Origin: Eubacteriaceae bacterium
GTDB lineage: Bacteria; Bacillota; Clostridia; Peptostreptococcales; Anaerovoracaceae
Reading direction: 5' to 3'
DNA: 64,000 bases
Assembly (NCBI GenBank): GCA_902362805.1
Contig: CABIXY010000007.1
Location: 1 to 64,000 of the forward strand
Of this stretch, positions 27,753-36,507 are shown piece by piece. The notes beneath the pieces are model-generated. The model saw nothing but the letters and a program-made list of their open reading frames with translations, ran no database searches and had not been told where the DNA came from. A program made the translations under genes and the position numbers. How positions within the stretch are numbered: position 1 is the first letter of the stretch; each line of letters begins with the position of its first letter.

Positions 27753-28464
27753 GAGGTGTTACCAGCTTTCCATTGATCACTTTCGTCGTGCTGTTTCCAA
27801 TAAATACGGTGGTGAACATGTCGATATCGTCATTGTCCTTCAAATCTGCCAAGGTACAGACGATTGCTTTCTCACCTTCACGGCCAATGTTTTTTACATA
27901 ACCGCAGGGCGTATCCCAGGATTTTGCGCAGTTCATGATGTCTGCCGCCTTGTCGATGTAGTCGTGACGCTTTTTGCTCTTGGGATTATAGAGACAGACG
28001 ACAAAGTCGGCTTCCGCCGCCAGGCGCAATCTCTTTTCAATCTTTTCCCACGGAGTCAGCAAGTCAGAGAGAGAAATGACCGCAAAATCGTGAATCAGAG
28101 GCGCTCCCAGAACCGCCGCTCCGCTGCAAGCCGCCGTAATACCTGGAATTGTCACAATCTCTACTTCCGGATGATCCTCTGCTACCTCAGCCATGACCCC
28201 TGCCATGCCATATACGCCGGCATCTCCGCTGCAGACAAAGGCTACATTCTTTCCTTCCAATGCAGAATCCAAAGCCATCTTGCACCTGTCCACTTCCTGC
28301 TTCATCGCTGTGGATTTGACTTCCTTACCGCAAGTCAATTCTTTGACCAAGTCGACATAAAGTGTATAACCTACTACCACGTCGCTCTCTTCAATTGCGT
28401 TTCTGGCCTGGGGTGTCATATATTCACTGTTACCTGGGCCGATGCCCACTACATATATTCTCAT
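27733..28464 (-). CDS. cbiH: Cobalt-precorrin-3B C17-methyltransferase
   Basis: SAM-dependent methylase that also contracts the ring. 243 residues of the tetrapyrrole methylase fold, with VGIGPGNSEYMTPQA, the substrate loop VCSGDAGVYGMAG and IPGITAACSGAAVLGAPL. The start lies directly next to the hemA stop. Confidence 0.94.
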   Translation of the reverse strand: MRIYVVGIGPGNSEYMTPQARNAIEESDVVVGYTLYVDLVKELTCGKEVKSTAMKQEVDRCKMALDSALEGKNVAFVCSGDAGVYGMAGVMAEVAEDHPEVEIVTIPGITAACSGAAVLGAPLIHDFAVISLSDLLTPWEKIEKRLRLAAEADFVVCLYNPKSKKRHDYIDKAADIMNCAKSWDTPCGYVKNIGREGEKAIVCTLADLKDNDDIDMFTTVFIGNSTTKVINGKLVTPRGYKNI

Positions 28465-29472
28465 CTATGCTTCCTCTTTCAATTTCAGTTTTTCTCTATA
28501 GTCGTACCATTTATAAAAATCCGTACTATATTTCTCTATGATGGCTTCAATTTCTCGCAGCTGTTCTTCCTGGCGAAGGTCGCGCTCTCCCTGGCTGATA
28601 TGGTCGATGTCATAATATGTAACCTGGTCAAATTTTTCAATCTCCGGATCGATATCTCTGGGAACAGCCAGATCGATGAAAACTTCCGGCAGACGGGACA
28701 GTGCTTTTGCTTCTTCATAATAGACCGTATAGTGCGGGCTCAGGGTCGCACTGATGACAGCATCACTTTTTTCAATGACGCTGTAACGTTCTCCGTAATT
28801 GACCGTAGCCGCTCCCTTAGGTACGATATTCTCTCCGTGTCGATATTGACGCAGAGTCATGGTGGTATGGATACCGTTTCTGACTAAAAGTCCAGCTACC
28901 AGCCGTCCAATCATACCGTTGCCGATGACCAGGACGTTTTTGACGTCTGGGTATTCTTTCAGAATCGCCACCGCCCGCGAGGCTGTAGAATTATCATGCA
29001 CCTTGAAGTCCACCGAAGTCTTAATCTTCTTGCCTGCTGTGACACCGATACGGAATAACACGTTGAGAACAGCATCTGAGGCCTTGACCTTCTGTGCCCC
29101 TTTGATGGCATCGTCCACCTGACGAGTAATCTGTCCATCTCCCCAGATTTGAGATTCAGCGCCAGCAGCCACTTTACAGAGATGCGTCACCGCCTCATTT
29201 CCCGTCAAAGTTTTGTTCATAAAAGCGTAGTCGTTATAATTGAGATCTATCGCTTCACAGAGTGTTTTGAAAGGATTGATCTTGACGCCCGGCCTCAACG
29301 ACAAGTAAAGTTCCGTCCTGTTGCAGGTAGCAATCAGCACGCTGCCAAGAATCTCCGGCTTCGCCTTCAGCATCATGTAAATTTCTTCAGTCTGCGTCTT
29401 CGTGCAGGAAAAGGCCTCACGTTCTGAAAGCCCAGCCATATTATAATCGATGTATGACATTACGATATTCAA
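28465..29472 (-). CDS. hemA: Glutamyl-tRNA reductase, short form
   Basis: Reduces glutamyl-tRNA(Glu) to glutamate-1-semialdehyde, the first step of the C5 route. The catalytic Cys is in ATCNRTELY (Cys50), and a Rossmann domain follows (VLVIGNGMIGR). Only 335 residues against about 420 in most bacteria: the protein stops after the spinal helix and lacks most of the C-terminal dimerisation domain. The usual GExQILGQ segment is altered to GDGQITRQ. I accept the TTG start at 29472: it has GGAAG before it and restores the family N-terminus. TTG overlaps the cbiG TGA. Confidence 0.92.
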   Translation of the reverse strand: MNIVMSYIDYNMAGLSEREAFSCTKTQTEEIYMMLKAKPEILGSVLIATCNRTELYLSLRPGVKINPFKTLCEAIDLNYNDYAFMNKTLTGNEAVTHLCKVAAGAESQIWGDGQITRQVDDAIKGAQKVKASDAVLNVLFRIGVTAGKKIKTSVDFKVHDNSTASRAVAILKEYPDVKNVLVIGNGMIGRLVAGLLVRNGIHTTMTLRQYRHGENIVPKGAATVNYGERYSVIEKSDAVISATLSPHYTVYYEEAKALSRLPEVFIDLAVPRDIDPEIEKFDQVTYYDIDHISQGERDLRQEEQLREIEAIIEKYSTDFYKWYDYREKLKLKEEA

Positions 29473-30467
29473 AACTTACACTTCCAATCTTTCATCGCCA
29501 GAGCGCAGGTCACACCGCCGCCGCTGGTCTTTGATAATATTCTTCTGCCGTTTCCGCTTCCGAGACTGGCGCTCCTTTCACAGATATTGTCTACGCCAGT
29601 AATGCTTTTTACAAAGTCAGAGACCTCAAAGTCTCCTTTTGCAGCGTTCAGCTCCTCGGCACTGTAAGTGATAAAAGGAATTTGATACTTATCGCTGAAT
29701 GCCAGAATGCATTTTTCATATTTCTTGATATCAATAGAGGCAATTTTTTCGATGGCGTGTATCGACACCTTGTTTTCCTCTAAAACCCCCAGTACAAACT
29801 TTTCGAACTGTTCGACGCTGGTATTCTTACGACAGCCAATCCCCATAGTCACAATCTTGGGCACCATATTGAACGTCTGTGGAAAAGGCTTCAATTTATC
29901 TGACAGGCTGACACAGATGCCCAAGTTCGCCGCATCCAGAGTCAGTTCTTCAGGAACCTTTCCTTCAAAGGGAAAACCGCTTTCAAAGCCAACTTTCTCT
30001 CCGCGAAGAATCGCAGCAGAAACAGTTTTGATGCAGCTGACATCGATGATTTTACAGTCCGCATATTTGCTCCACACGTCTACAGCGAATTTCTCATTGA
30101 TATCTGTAGCCGTTGTCAAAACCAGTGTCGCACCGATGACAGAGGCGATTCGCTCTCCCGCCTCGTTAGCGCCCCCCAAATGTCCCGACAGAATGGGAAT
30201 CACGTATTGCCCAAATTCATCCATGACAATCACTGCCGGGTCCACATCTTTCGATTTAATCAGCGGTGCAATCATCCTGACAGCAATCCCTGCTGCACAG
30301 ATGAATATAAAGGTATCTTTCTGATCAAAGTTTTCTTTTAAATAATCTTTCGCTTTGCCTTTATGATCGAAAATCTCAAGTTCACATTCTGCTGAAAGCC
30401 TGCCTGCCACCTTTGATGCCATGAGCTTTCCCCGGTCTGTAAAAGCTAAAATTCCTACTTTCTCCAT
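29469..30467 (-). CDS. cbiG: Cobalt-precorrin-5A hydrolase
   Basis: Opens the delta-lactone and releases acetaldehyde. 332 residues: an N-terminal CbiG domain with FICAAGIAVRMIAPL and LSGHLGGANE, and a C-terminal domain starting VTMGIGCRKNTS and ending with LGSGNGRRILSKTSGGGVTCALA. Start overlaps the cbiF stop by one base. Confidence 0.95.
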   Translation of the reverse strand: MEKVGILAFTDRGKLMASKVAGRLSAECELEIFDHKGKAKDYLKENFDQKDTFIFICAAGIAVRMIAPLIKSKDVDPAVIVMDEFGQYVIPILSGHLGGANEAGERIASVIGATLVLTTATDINEKFAVDVWSKYADCKIIDVSCIKTVSAAILRGEKVGFESGFPFEGKVPEELTLDAANLGICVSLSDKLKPFPQTFNMVPKIVTMGIGCRKNTSVEQFEKFVLGVLEENKVSIHAIEKIASIDIKKYEKCILAFSDKYQIPFITYSAEELNAAKGDFEVSDFVKSITGVDNICERSASLGSGNGRRILSKTSGGGVTCALAMKDWKCKF

Positions 30468-31216
30468 TATTTACTAGCCTCTCTGAATAAATGGGTAAAG
30501 GATGGGTCATACAGCTTGGATCTCTCATATTCACTGCCCAGGAATCCTCCGACCATAATCAACGCCATTTTGTTAATGCCATTCTCTTCTGCGGCTTTTG
30601 CGATGTTTTCAACCGTCGTTCTCACGACCTTTTCGTCCGGCCAAGTCGCCTTGTACACAATCGCTGCCGGAGAATCCGGCGCATAACCGCCTTCGATCAA
30701 TCGCGCAGACAACTCTGCCAGCATGGTGGATGTAAGAAATACAACCATCGTAGCGCCGTGAGAAGCCAATTTTGAAATTTCCTCTTTTTCGGGAACCGGT
30801 GTTCTTCCTGCCATTCTGGTCAAAATCACTGTCTGGCTTACGTTTGGCAGCGTATACTCTGCGTTCAGGGCGGCCGCTGCGCCTATAAAGGAACTGACCC
30901 CCGGCACGGATACGTACTCCAGAGATTCTCTGTCCAAAATATCCATCTGTTCTCTGATAGCTCCGTAAATACAAGGGTCGCCTGTGTGAAGTCTGACAAC
31001 ATCTTTTTCTTTATTTTTCTTCATCACTTCGATGACCTCTTCTAACGTCATCTTTGCACTATTGAAAATCTGACAGCCTTCTTTGGCATAATCCAGCAGT
31101 GCCGGATTCACCAGTGAGCCCGCGTAGATGATAACGTCAGCTTTTTTAAGTAGTTCTGCTCCCCTCACAGTAATTAAATCTGCTGCACCAGGACCTGCTC
31201 CGATAAAATATATCAT
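30467..31216 (-). CDS. cbiF: Cobalt-precorrin-4 C11-methyltransferase
   Basis: SAM-dependent tetrapyrrole methylase, 249 residues. It has FIGAGPGAADLITVRGA, the CbiF-specific YAGSLV and the substrate loop RLHTGDPCIYGAIREQ, followed by PGVSSFIGAAAALN. Three bases separate it from cbiL. Confidence 0.95.
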   Translation of the reverse strand: MIYFIGAGPGAADLITVRGAELLKKADVIIYAGSLVNPALLDYAKEGCQIFNSAKMTLEEVIEVMKKNKEKDVVRLHTGDPCIYGAIREQMDILDRESLEYVSVPGVSSFIGAAAALNAEYTLPNVSQTVILTRMAGRTPVPEKEEISKLASHGATMVVFLTSTMLAELSARLIEGGYAPDSPAAIVYKATWPDEKVVRTTVENIAKAAEENGINKMALIMVGGFLGSEYERSKLYDPSFTHLFREASK

Positions 31217-31219
31217 TGT

Positions 31220-31906
31220 TTATTTCTCCTTCTGTCTATCTTCTGAGGGAATAACGATTAAAGAAAAATAGCTGGACTGTTCTTTCAGCTCGCTCAGATC
31301 TTTGTAAACTCTTTCGTTTTCCATGGTGGCGCATTCCACCATCATGGCGTTCTGCCTGATCAGGTCATCTCTCAAAGCCATGATTTTCTTACCAGATTTC
31401 ATCAAAACTCTAGTTCCTTCAAGTTCTTCCGCCTGATGGCCTTTATAAGTCGCAGGCACGATATGCAGCATTTCATCTCTTTCACAGAGAGAAGTATTCA
31501 AGCTGGCTGCCGCACCGCAAAAGGAGGGGATGCCTGGAATGATGGCTGTATCAAATCCCTGATTTGTCAGTCTTCTGTGTACGTACATCACGGTACTGTA
31601 AATGGCAGGATCGCCCAATGTCAGGAAGGAAACGGTCTTGCCTTCTAACAGCAGGGCTCCGATTTCTTCTGCTGATTGGTCGTGGTATTGATCCAGCCGT
31701 TCCTTGTCCTTGATCATAGGCATATCACACTCTAAAAGGGTTTTGCCTTCTATATATGCCCCTGCAATTTTCAGAGCGATATTCTCTGAAGCGCCGCTTT
31801 TCGGCACTGCGATGACATCGCTGTTTTTCATCGTGTTGATTGCCTTCAAGGTAATCAATTCCGGGTCTCCCGGTCCTACACCTACTGCAAAAAATTTACC
31901 TTTCAT
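31220..31906 (-). CDS. cbiL: Cobalt-precorrin-2 C20-methyltransferase
   Basis: SAM-dependent methylase that acts right after cobalt insertion. 228 residues with VGVGPGDPELITLKA and TLGDPAIYSTVMYVH, then IPGIPSFCGAAASL, the CbiL/CobI pattern. Directly next to cbiD. Confidence 0.95.
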   Translation of the reverse strand: MKGKFFAVGVGPGDPELITLKAINTMKNSDVIAVPKSGASENIALKIAGAYIEGKTLLECDMPMIKDKERLDQYHDQSAEEIGALLLEGKTVSFLTLGDPAIYSTVMYVHRRLTNQGFDTAIIPGIPSFCGAAASLNTSLCERDEMLHIVPATYKGHQAEELEGTRVLMKSGKKIMALRDDLIRQNAMMVECATMENERVYKDLSELKEQSSYFSLIVIPSEDRQKEK

Positions 31907-33028
31907 TTATATGTACCTTTCCGTCATCATATCAGCCCCGGGGCTTTTGATGATATGACTTCTATCTGTTGTAAACATGATCGTCTCAATCTCTGCCTGT
32001 CCTTTGAGCCGAAAAAGCAGATGGTAGAGCACCTTCTCTAAAATTCTATTCTTCACTTCCGCATAATAGGACTTGTCTTTGATCAAATCGAAAGCTTCGT
32101 CTGTAGTGACGCAGTTCATAATCTGTTCTACGGTCTTCGCATCAGCGCCGCAGATAGCGCTGTGAACACCGATTACCTCCATTCTGCAGTCAGCATAAGC
32201 GGAATGGGTATTCATGACGCCCGCGGCAATTTTGATCAGTTTTCCGGTGTGCCCAACAAAGAGTATTTTCTTGAAACCCTTGTATTTGATGTAATCCAAA
32301 GCTTCACCAATGTAATTAGACACAGGCACCGCCCTTTCGATGTCCAGACCCAGATAATCCCGGCAAAAGTCCCTGCCGTAATTGCCTGGGGAGATGAGAA
32401 TGTTTTCGGGGTCCTCCTCATATTGTTTGTCAATAACTGCTTTGATGGTGTCCACGAGCGCTTTCTCACTCATAGGGTCTACGATTCCAGTCGTCCCGAG
32501 AATGGAAATTCCCCCTACGATTCCCAGGCGGGGATTATAAGTTTTCTCCGCGATATCCTTTCCTCCCGGCACGGAAATGGTAATCTCTGCGCCGCAGTCT
32601 GCGCCGTAACGCTGCAAAATGCGCCGGGCATTTTCGATCATCATCCTTCTTGGCACCGGATTGATAGCTGGCTCTCCGACTGCACATTGCAGCCCCTTAG
32701 CCGTAACCAGACCCACGCCTTCGCCGCCTTTGACACAGATATCCCCCTCTGTGAGACGAACCTTGGCAAAGATCTTAGCCCCATGGGTCGCATCAGGATC
32801 GTCGCCGCCGTCTTTGGTGACCGAGCAGCTGACCTGGTCAGGTTCGGCAGCTATATCTCCAATCTCAAAGGACGCTTTTTCTCCCGAAGGCAACGTAATG
32901 TCTGCTCGTGCCACTCTGCTGCCAAATAGCAGCATTTCCAGCGCCGCCGCTGAAGCGGCCGTCGCACAGCTTCCCGTGGTATATCCAAATCTCAGTCTTT
33001 TTCCATTCTTAACCGTAAATTTTTCCAT
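31907..33028 (-). CDS. cbiD: Cobalt-precorrin-5B C1-methyltransferase
   Basis: First gene of the operon. 373 residues from ATG 33028 behind AAGGAAG; the frame extends to 33049, but those bases belong to the terminator region. N-terminal FGYTTGSCATAASAAA is the CbiD signature, with GGEGVGLVTAKGL and ILGTTGIVDPMSE following. CbiD is specific to the oxygen-independent pathway. Confidence 0.96.
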   Translation of the reverse strand: MEKFTVKNGKRLRFGYTTGSCATAASAAALEMLLFGSRVARADITLPSGEKASFEIGDIAAEPDQVSCSVTKDGGDDPDATHGAKIFAKVRLTEGDICVKGGEGVGLVTAKGLQCAVGEPAINPVPRRMMIENARRILQRYGADCGAEITISVPGGKDIAEKTYNPRLGIVGGISILGTTGIVDPMSEKALVDTIKAVIDKQYEEDPENILISPGNYGRDFCRDYLGLDIERAVPVSNYIGEALDYIKYKGFKKILFVGHTGKLIKIAAGVMNTHSAYADCRMEVIGVHSAICGADAKTVEQIMNCVTTDEAFDLIKDKSYYAEVKNRILEKVLYHLLFRLKGQAEIETIMFTTDRSHIIKSPGADMMTERYI

Positions 33029-33040
33029 ATACTTCCTTAC

Positions 33041-33078
33041 CAAAAACAAGAACCCGAATCTCCAGGACTCGGGTTCTT
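33041..33078 (-). terminator. Riboswitch-controlled terminator before cbiD
   Basis: Stem AAGAACCCGA (minus strand, 33078-33069) pairs with TCGGGTTCTT (33057-33048) and is followed by GTTTTTGG. It sits between the cobalamin riboswitch and the cbiD start, the normal place for a ligand-dependent attenuator: cobalamin binding would favour termination. Confidence 0.85.
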
Positions 33079-33125
33079 AATATCTTCTAAAATAAATTCT
33101 CCAATATTAACCTAAAACTCATATC

Positions 33126-33300
33126 CTGTGACTTTTATGGCCAAATATTGGGATGTCTTCCGACTTTGATCTCAGGCGTCTCACATGCACCTTCCCAAGG
33201 GGACCCCTCAGTGGCTGGCTTTCGCCTCGCATGAAACTCAATCATTACGGCAGCAGGACTGTTCAGGTTTTTCACCTGATTCCATATTACGACTTGTTCT
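33126..33300 (-). ncRNA. Cobalamin riboswitch
   Basis: Leader on the minus strand with the family landmarks in order: a GGTGAAAAACCTGAAC hairpin start, AGTCCTGCTGCCGTAATG, GAGGCGAAAGCCAGCCACTG, and a B12 box variant GTCGGAAGACATCCC (33164-33150). The downstream terminator and cbiD confirm the assignment. It should switch off the 20-gene operon when adenosylcobalamin is plentiful. Confidence 0.93.
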
Positions 33301-33341
33301 GTCAACCAATATTTCTATTCAATTTCATTTCAACAGATAAA

Positions 33342-33370
33342 ATTATATTATATTAAATTGACCGTGTCAA
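33342..33370 (-). promoter_or_regulatory. Promoter of the cobalamin/heme operon
   Basis: Consensus sigma-A promoter on the minus strand: -35 TTGACA (33370-33365), 17-bp spacer, -10 TATAAT (33347-33342). It would start an approximately 305-base leader that holds the riboswitch and its terminator. Confidence 0.8.
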
Positions 33371-33452
33371 CAGATTGGGGAGAAACTTTCATCGGCTTCT
33401 TGAGGATTTTCATTGTTTTTGTTAATTCAAAATCAATCTCGTCTCCTGATAC

Positions 33453-33468
33453 ACTATCAATTGATAGT
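33453..33468. other. 16-bp perfect palindrome
   Basis: ACTATCAATTGATAGT, between the operon promoter and the NUDIX terminator, about 85 bases upstream of the -35 box. It could be a regulator binding site; no function can be assigned. Confidence 0.4.
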
Positions 33469-33474
33469 ATTCAA

Positions 33475-33504
33475 GGAAAAAAACTGCTTTTTTCAAAGCA
33501 GTTT
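33475..33504 (-). terminator. Terminator of the NUDIX gene, overlapping its stop
   Basis: Stem AAACTGC/GCAGTTT (33481-33487 with 33498-33504), followed on the minus strand by TTTTTCC. The stop codon of the NUDIX gene (33493) lies inside the loop. Confidence 0.75.
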
Positions 33505-34059
33505 CAGCAGTTTCTCGTACACCCGCGTCATCATCCACGGCTCACTGACGTATTTGTCGAGTTCATCACAAGGTATCCATCTGACACCGCTGTTTTCATC
33601 GGCTTTCACAAAGAGGTCTTGGCCCTCGTCCGCTTCCAAAAGATAGGTCAAGTTCATGTGCAGGTGCGAAGCAACGTAACTTCCTCGCTTGATATGCCCA
33701 TCCACGGTAATGATTTCTAAAGAACACGGTCTATCTTTGACTGGCCGGACTGATGTGATGCCCGTCTCCTCGCAAGCCTCTCTGATAGCCACCTGCAGCA
33801 GATCCGCTTCTCCGTCAGCATGACCTCCAGTCCAGGCCCAACTGTCATAAATATTGTGGTATGCCATCAAAACCTTATCTCTCCCCCTATTGACAATCCA
33901 CGATGATGCAGTAAAATGGGCGATCTGGTTGTCACGAGTCAGACAATCCGCATTTGCAGTTAAGAATTGCAACATGATTTTCCGATCACATGTTTCCTGT
34001 TCGCAGGTCGGTCTATAGTTTTCAACAATATGTTTCAGATTTTTCATATCCGCTGCCAT
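33493..34059 (-). CDS. NUDIX hydrolase
   Basis: Hydrolase of nucleoside diphosphate-linked compounds, substrate unknown. About 188 residues. The Nudix box reads GGHADGEADLLQVAIREACEETG-like (G..x5..E..x7..REAxEExG), with all metal-binding Glu residues present. The start ATG 34059 overlaps the miaB stop (TGATG). Last gene of an hsmA-miaB-NUDIX operon. The position suggests housekeeping cleaning but gives no substrate. Confidence 0.88.
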   Translation of the reverse strand: MAADMKNLKHIVENYRPTCEQETCDRKIMLQFLTANADCLTRDNQIAHFTASSWIVNRGRDKVLMAYHNIYDSWAWTGGHADGEADLLQVAIREACEETGITSVRPVKDRPCSLEIITVDGHIKRGSYVASHLHMNLTYLLEADEGQDLFVKADENSGVRWIPCDELDKYVSEPWMMTRVYEKLLKLL

Positions 34060-35375
34060 CACTTTCTAAGTCTGCCTTCCAGGCTGAAGGTCTTCCCTTC
34101 GGTAATTTCTACGTCGATCAAATTACCGATCATGTCCTTTGTCCCTTCAAAATTGACTAATTTGAATCCGTCGGTCCTGCCGGAGAGGGTCTTGCTGTTG
34201 GTTTTGCTCGCTCCCTCCACGAGGACTCTTTCAATCCTTCCAGTATACTGGGCATTTTTCTCTGCGCTGATGGAATTGATCAGGTCTACCAGCCGATTAA
34301 ACCGCTCATGCTTCACGTCTTCTGCCACCTGCTCCTCATATTTTTCTGCTGGGGTTCCCTTTCTAATGGAGTACAGGAAGGTAAAAGCAGAATCGTATCT
34401 CACCTTTCGAACCAAATCCAGGGTCTCCTCAAAATCCTCCTCAGTCTCACCCGGAAACCCTACGATGATATCTGTAGACATGGTAATACCCGGCACAGCT
34501 GCTTTCAGCTTTGCCACCAGTTCCAGATACGCGTCTTTTGTATATTTCCTGTTCATTCTCTTTAGAATTCGACTGCTGCCAGACTGTACCGGCAGATGAA
34601 TATTCTTACAGAGTTTATCGCAGTCCACAAAAGCTTGAATCAGCTTGTCCGATAAATCCTTAGGATGAGAAGTCATAAAGCGGATGCGCTCAAGCCCATC
34701 TATCTCATTGAGGCGATAGAGCAGATCCGCAAAGTCAGTTTTTTCATCGCCACGGTAAGAATTGACATTCTGTCCCAGCAGCATGATTTCTTTCACTCCA
34801 TCAGATACCAGGTTTCTGACCTCTTTGATAATTTCTTCTGGACGTCTGCTTCGTTCCCGCCCTCTGGTATAAGGCACGATGCAATAAGTACAGAAATTAT
34901 TGCAGCCGAACATGATATTGACAAGCGCTTTACAGTCAAAAAGACGCTTAGCGGGCAGGCCTTCTACGATTTCACCGCCGTCAGGCCAAATCTCAACCTG
35001 CTTTTTTTTCTCGTTCAAAGCGTTATCGACCAGTTCTGGAAACTGGTGAATATTGTGGGTACCGAATATGATATCCACCCAAGGATATTTTGCTTTGATG
35101 GTGTCGATAACGTGCTGCTGCTGCATCATACACCCGCAGACGCAGACGATAAAATCCGGATTCTCCTTTTTCCTGCGCTTCAGCTGTCCCAAGGTTCCAA
35201 AGAAACGCTTATCCGCATTTTCTCTCACACTACAGGTATTGATAATAGCGACATCCGCATCTCGCCGCTCCTTTACAGGCTCAAACCCTTTCTCCAGCAG
35301 CATGCCCGCCATAACCTCTGAATCGTGCTCGTTCATCTGGCAGCCAAAAGTTGTTATATGAAATGTTTTGCTCAT
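34059..35375 (-). CDS. miaB: tRNA-2-methylthio-N6-dimethylallyladenosine synthase
   Basis: Radical SAM methylthiotransferase that modifies A37 of tRNAs reading UNN codons. 438 residues from ATG 35375 (AAGGAGAAG upstream); the frame is open to 35456, overlapping hsmA. The N-terminal UPF0004 domain carries cluster cysteines (FGCQMNEHDSE, NTCSVRENA, CGCM). The radical SAM motif GCNNFCTYC is in the middle and a TRAM domain ends the protein. Confidence 0.96.
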   Translation of the reverse strand: MSKTFHITTFGCQMNEHDSEVMAGMLLEKGFEPVKERRDADVAIINTCSVRENADKRFFGTLGQLKRRKKENPDFIVCVCGCMMQQQHVIDTIKAKYPWVDIIFGTHNIHQFPELVDNALNEKKKQVEIWPDGGEIVEGLPAKRLFDCKALVNIMFGCNNFCTYCIVPYTRGRERSRRPEEIIKEVRNLVSDGVKEIMLLGQNVNSYRGDEKTDFADLLYRLNEIDGLERIRFMTSHPKDLSDKLIQAFVDCDKLCKNIHLPVQSGSSRILKRMNRKYTKDAYLELVAKLKAAVPGITMSTDIIVGFPGETEEDFEETLDLVRKVRYDSAFTFLYSIRKGTPAEKYEEQVAEDVKHERFNRLVDLINSISAEKNAQYTGRIERVLVEGASKTNSKTLSGRTDGFKLVNFEGTKDMIGNLIDVEITEGKTFSLEGRLRK

Positions 35376-35398
35376 TGAATCTTCTCCTTGCTTATTCA

Positions 35399-35776
35399 TT
35401 ATCCTCTCATTCCGATAAACATGCCTAGAATGTACGGTACCAGCCAGATCAACCATACTACGATGCTGAACTTGTGGAAACTGCGCAGTTTTTGTTCATC
35501 CTGTTTGCGGTATACCACTGTCGCCCACAGTGCGTGGAACAGCATCAAGACGATAGCTAATGCACCGGTAAGTCCATGAGCACTGAGAAGGCCGGCGCCT
35601 TTCGCCATACTGGACATGATCGATGTTCCTGTCGTATCAAAGATCAGACCACACCAAAACAAAACCACGTGTTTCTTCTGAAGGGTACCGCTGCGTCTCT
35701 CGGAAAAAACACCGATGGTATAAAATATGAGAGCCGCCGTAATAGTGATGATGGCTAAGATTAGTTTTATTGACAT
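35399..35776 (-). CDS. HsmA-family integral membrane protein
   Basis: 125 residues, four predicted membrane helices, with charged loops containing several His residues (KKHVVLFW, SAHGLTG, MLFHALWA, FHKFS). This matches the small HsmA-like family annotated in Firmicutes, whose biochemical role I do not know. It starts behind GAGGAG and precedes miaB by 23 bases. A -10 TATACT lies at 35817-35812 with a weak -35 (TGTAAC) 17 bases before it. Confidence 0.75.
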   Translation of the reverse strand: MSIKLILAIITITAALIFYTIGVFSERRSGTLQKKHVVLFWCGLIFDTTGTSIMSSMAKGAGLLSAHGLTGALAIVLMLFHALWATVVYRKQDEQKLRSFHKFSIVVWLIWLVPYILGMFIGMRG

Positions 35777-35819
35777 ATGTAAATCTCCTCTATTTTCTCA
35801 ACTAAAAATGTAGTATATC

Positions 35820-36146
35820 ATAAAATGACGGTAAGTTACAGGGGTAAACAAAAATTTCGAGACGGTATTATGGCACTGCGCCGATGCGCCCTGGCAATCG
35901 CAGTCATTTTACCCGTCAATTACTCTTTTTTTCTCAATAACCCCTAACAAATTCGTCCACAATGAGTCTGTATGAAAAAATCGTGACGAAGTTTCAACGG
36001 TTACAGCCTTAGGTGCAGTGCCCGCTCCCTTTGCAGACCTTTGATTGTTAGGTGCTTTTCGGCTTTTTGGAGCAAATAGATGGTAACTTTTTTCCGTGAA
36101 TTCCGATTTTGTAACCAAGTCACTGTAAAAAACAAATTTTCAGGGT
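35820..36146. other. 330-bp region without a convincing gene
   Basis: Between the divergent hsmA and rhodanese genes. It contains an 11-bp imperfect inverted repeat (GGCACTGCGCC at 35871-35881 and GGTGCAGTGCC at 36012-36022, one mismatch) and a minus-strand open frame 35909-36118 with a TTG start and no ribosome binding site. Base use differs from the flanks. It may be a remnant of a mobile or repeated intergenic element; I cannot identify it. Confidence 0.4.
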
Positions 36147-36185
36147 ATGATAATATTATCAAATCGAACAAAGGAGATTGAAATC

Positions 36186-36497
36186 ATGTCCATTTTTAAC
36201 ATTTTTAATAGAGGAAGTCAGTTTAACGAGGGCGTTGAACAGGCTAGAAAAACAGCAGGAGCTATCCTGCTCGATGTGAGGACAAAGGAAGAATACAAGG
36301 CTGGTCATGTGCCGGGCGCTGTCAATATCCCTCTCGACAGCCTGCAAAGCGCCAAACTGGATAAGGGCAAGCCTCTGTTCGTCTACTGCCTCAGCGGAGC
36401 CAGAAGCGGCAGGGCCTGTTCTTATCTCAAGCAACAGGGTTTTGAGGCTGCAAACATCGGTGGTATTTCAAATTACAGTGGAGAATTAGAAAGGTAA
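36186..36497 (+). CDS. Single-domain rhodanese
   Basis: 103 residues, one rhodanese domain with the active-site loop YCLSGARSGRA, where Cys68 would carry the persulfide. It starts at ATG 36186 behind AAAGGAG. It lies 10 bases before the gene for a CoA-disulfide reductase with its own rhodanese tail, so the pair likely moves sulfane sulfur between carriers. Confidence 0.92.
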   Translation: MSIFNIFNRGSQFNEGVEQARKTAGAILLDVRTKEEYKAGHVPGAVNIPLDSLQSAKLDKGKPLFVYCLSGARSGRACSYLKQQGFEAANIGGISNYSGELER

Positions 36498-36507
36498 AGG
36501 TAATAGA

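Noticed and set aside
35909..36118. 69-codon minus-strand frame in the hsmA/rhodanese gap
   Set aside because: TTG start without a ribosome binding site and no domain; kept only as part of an unexplained region.
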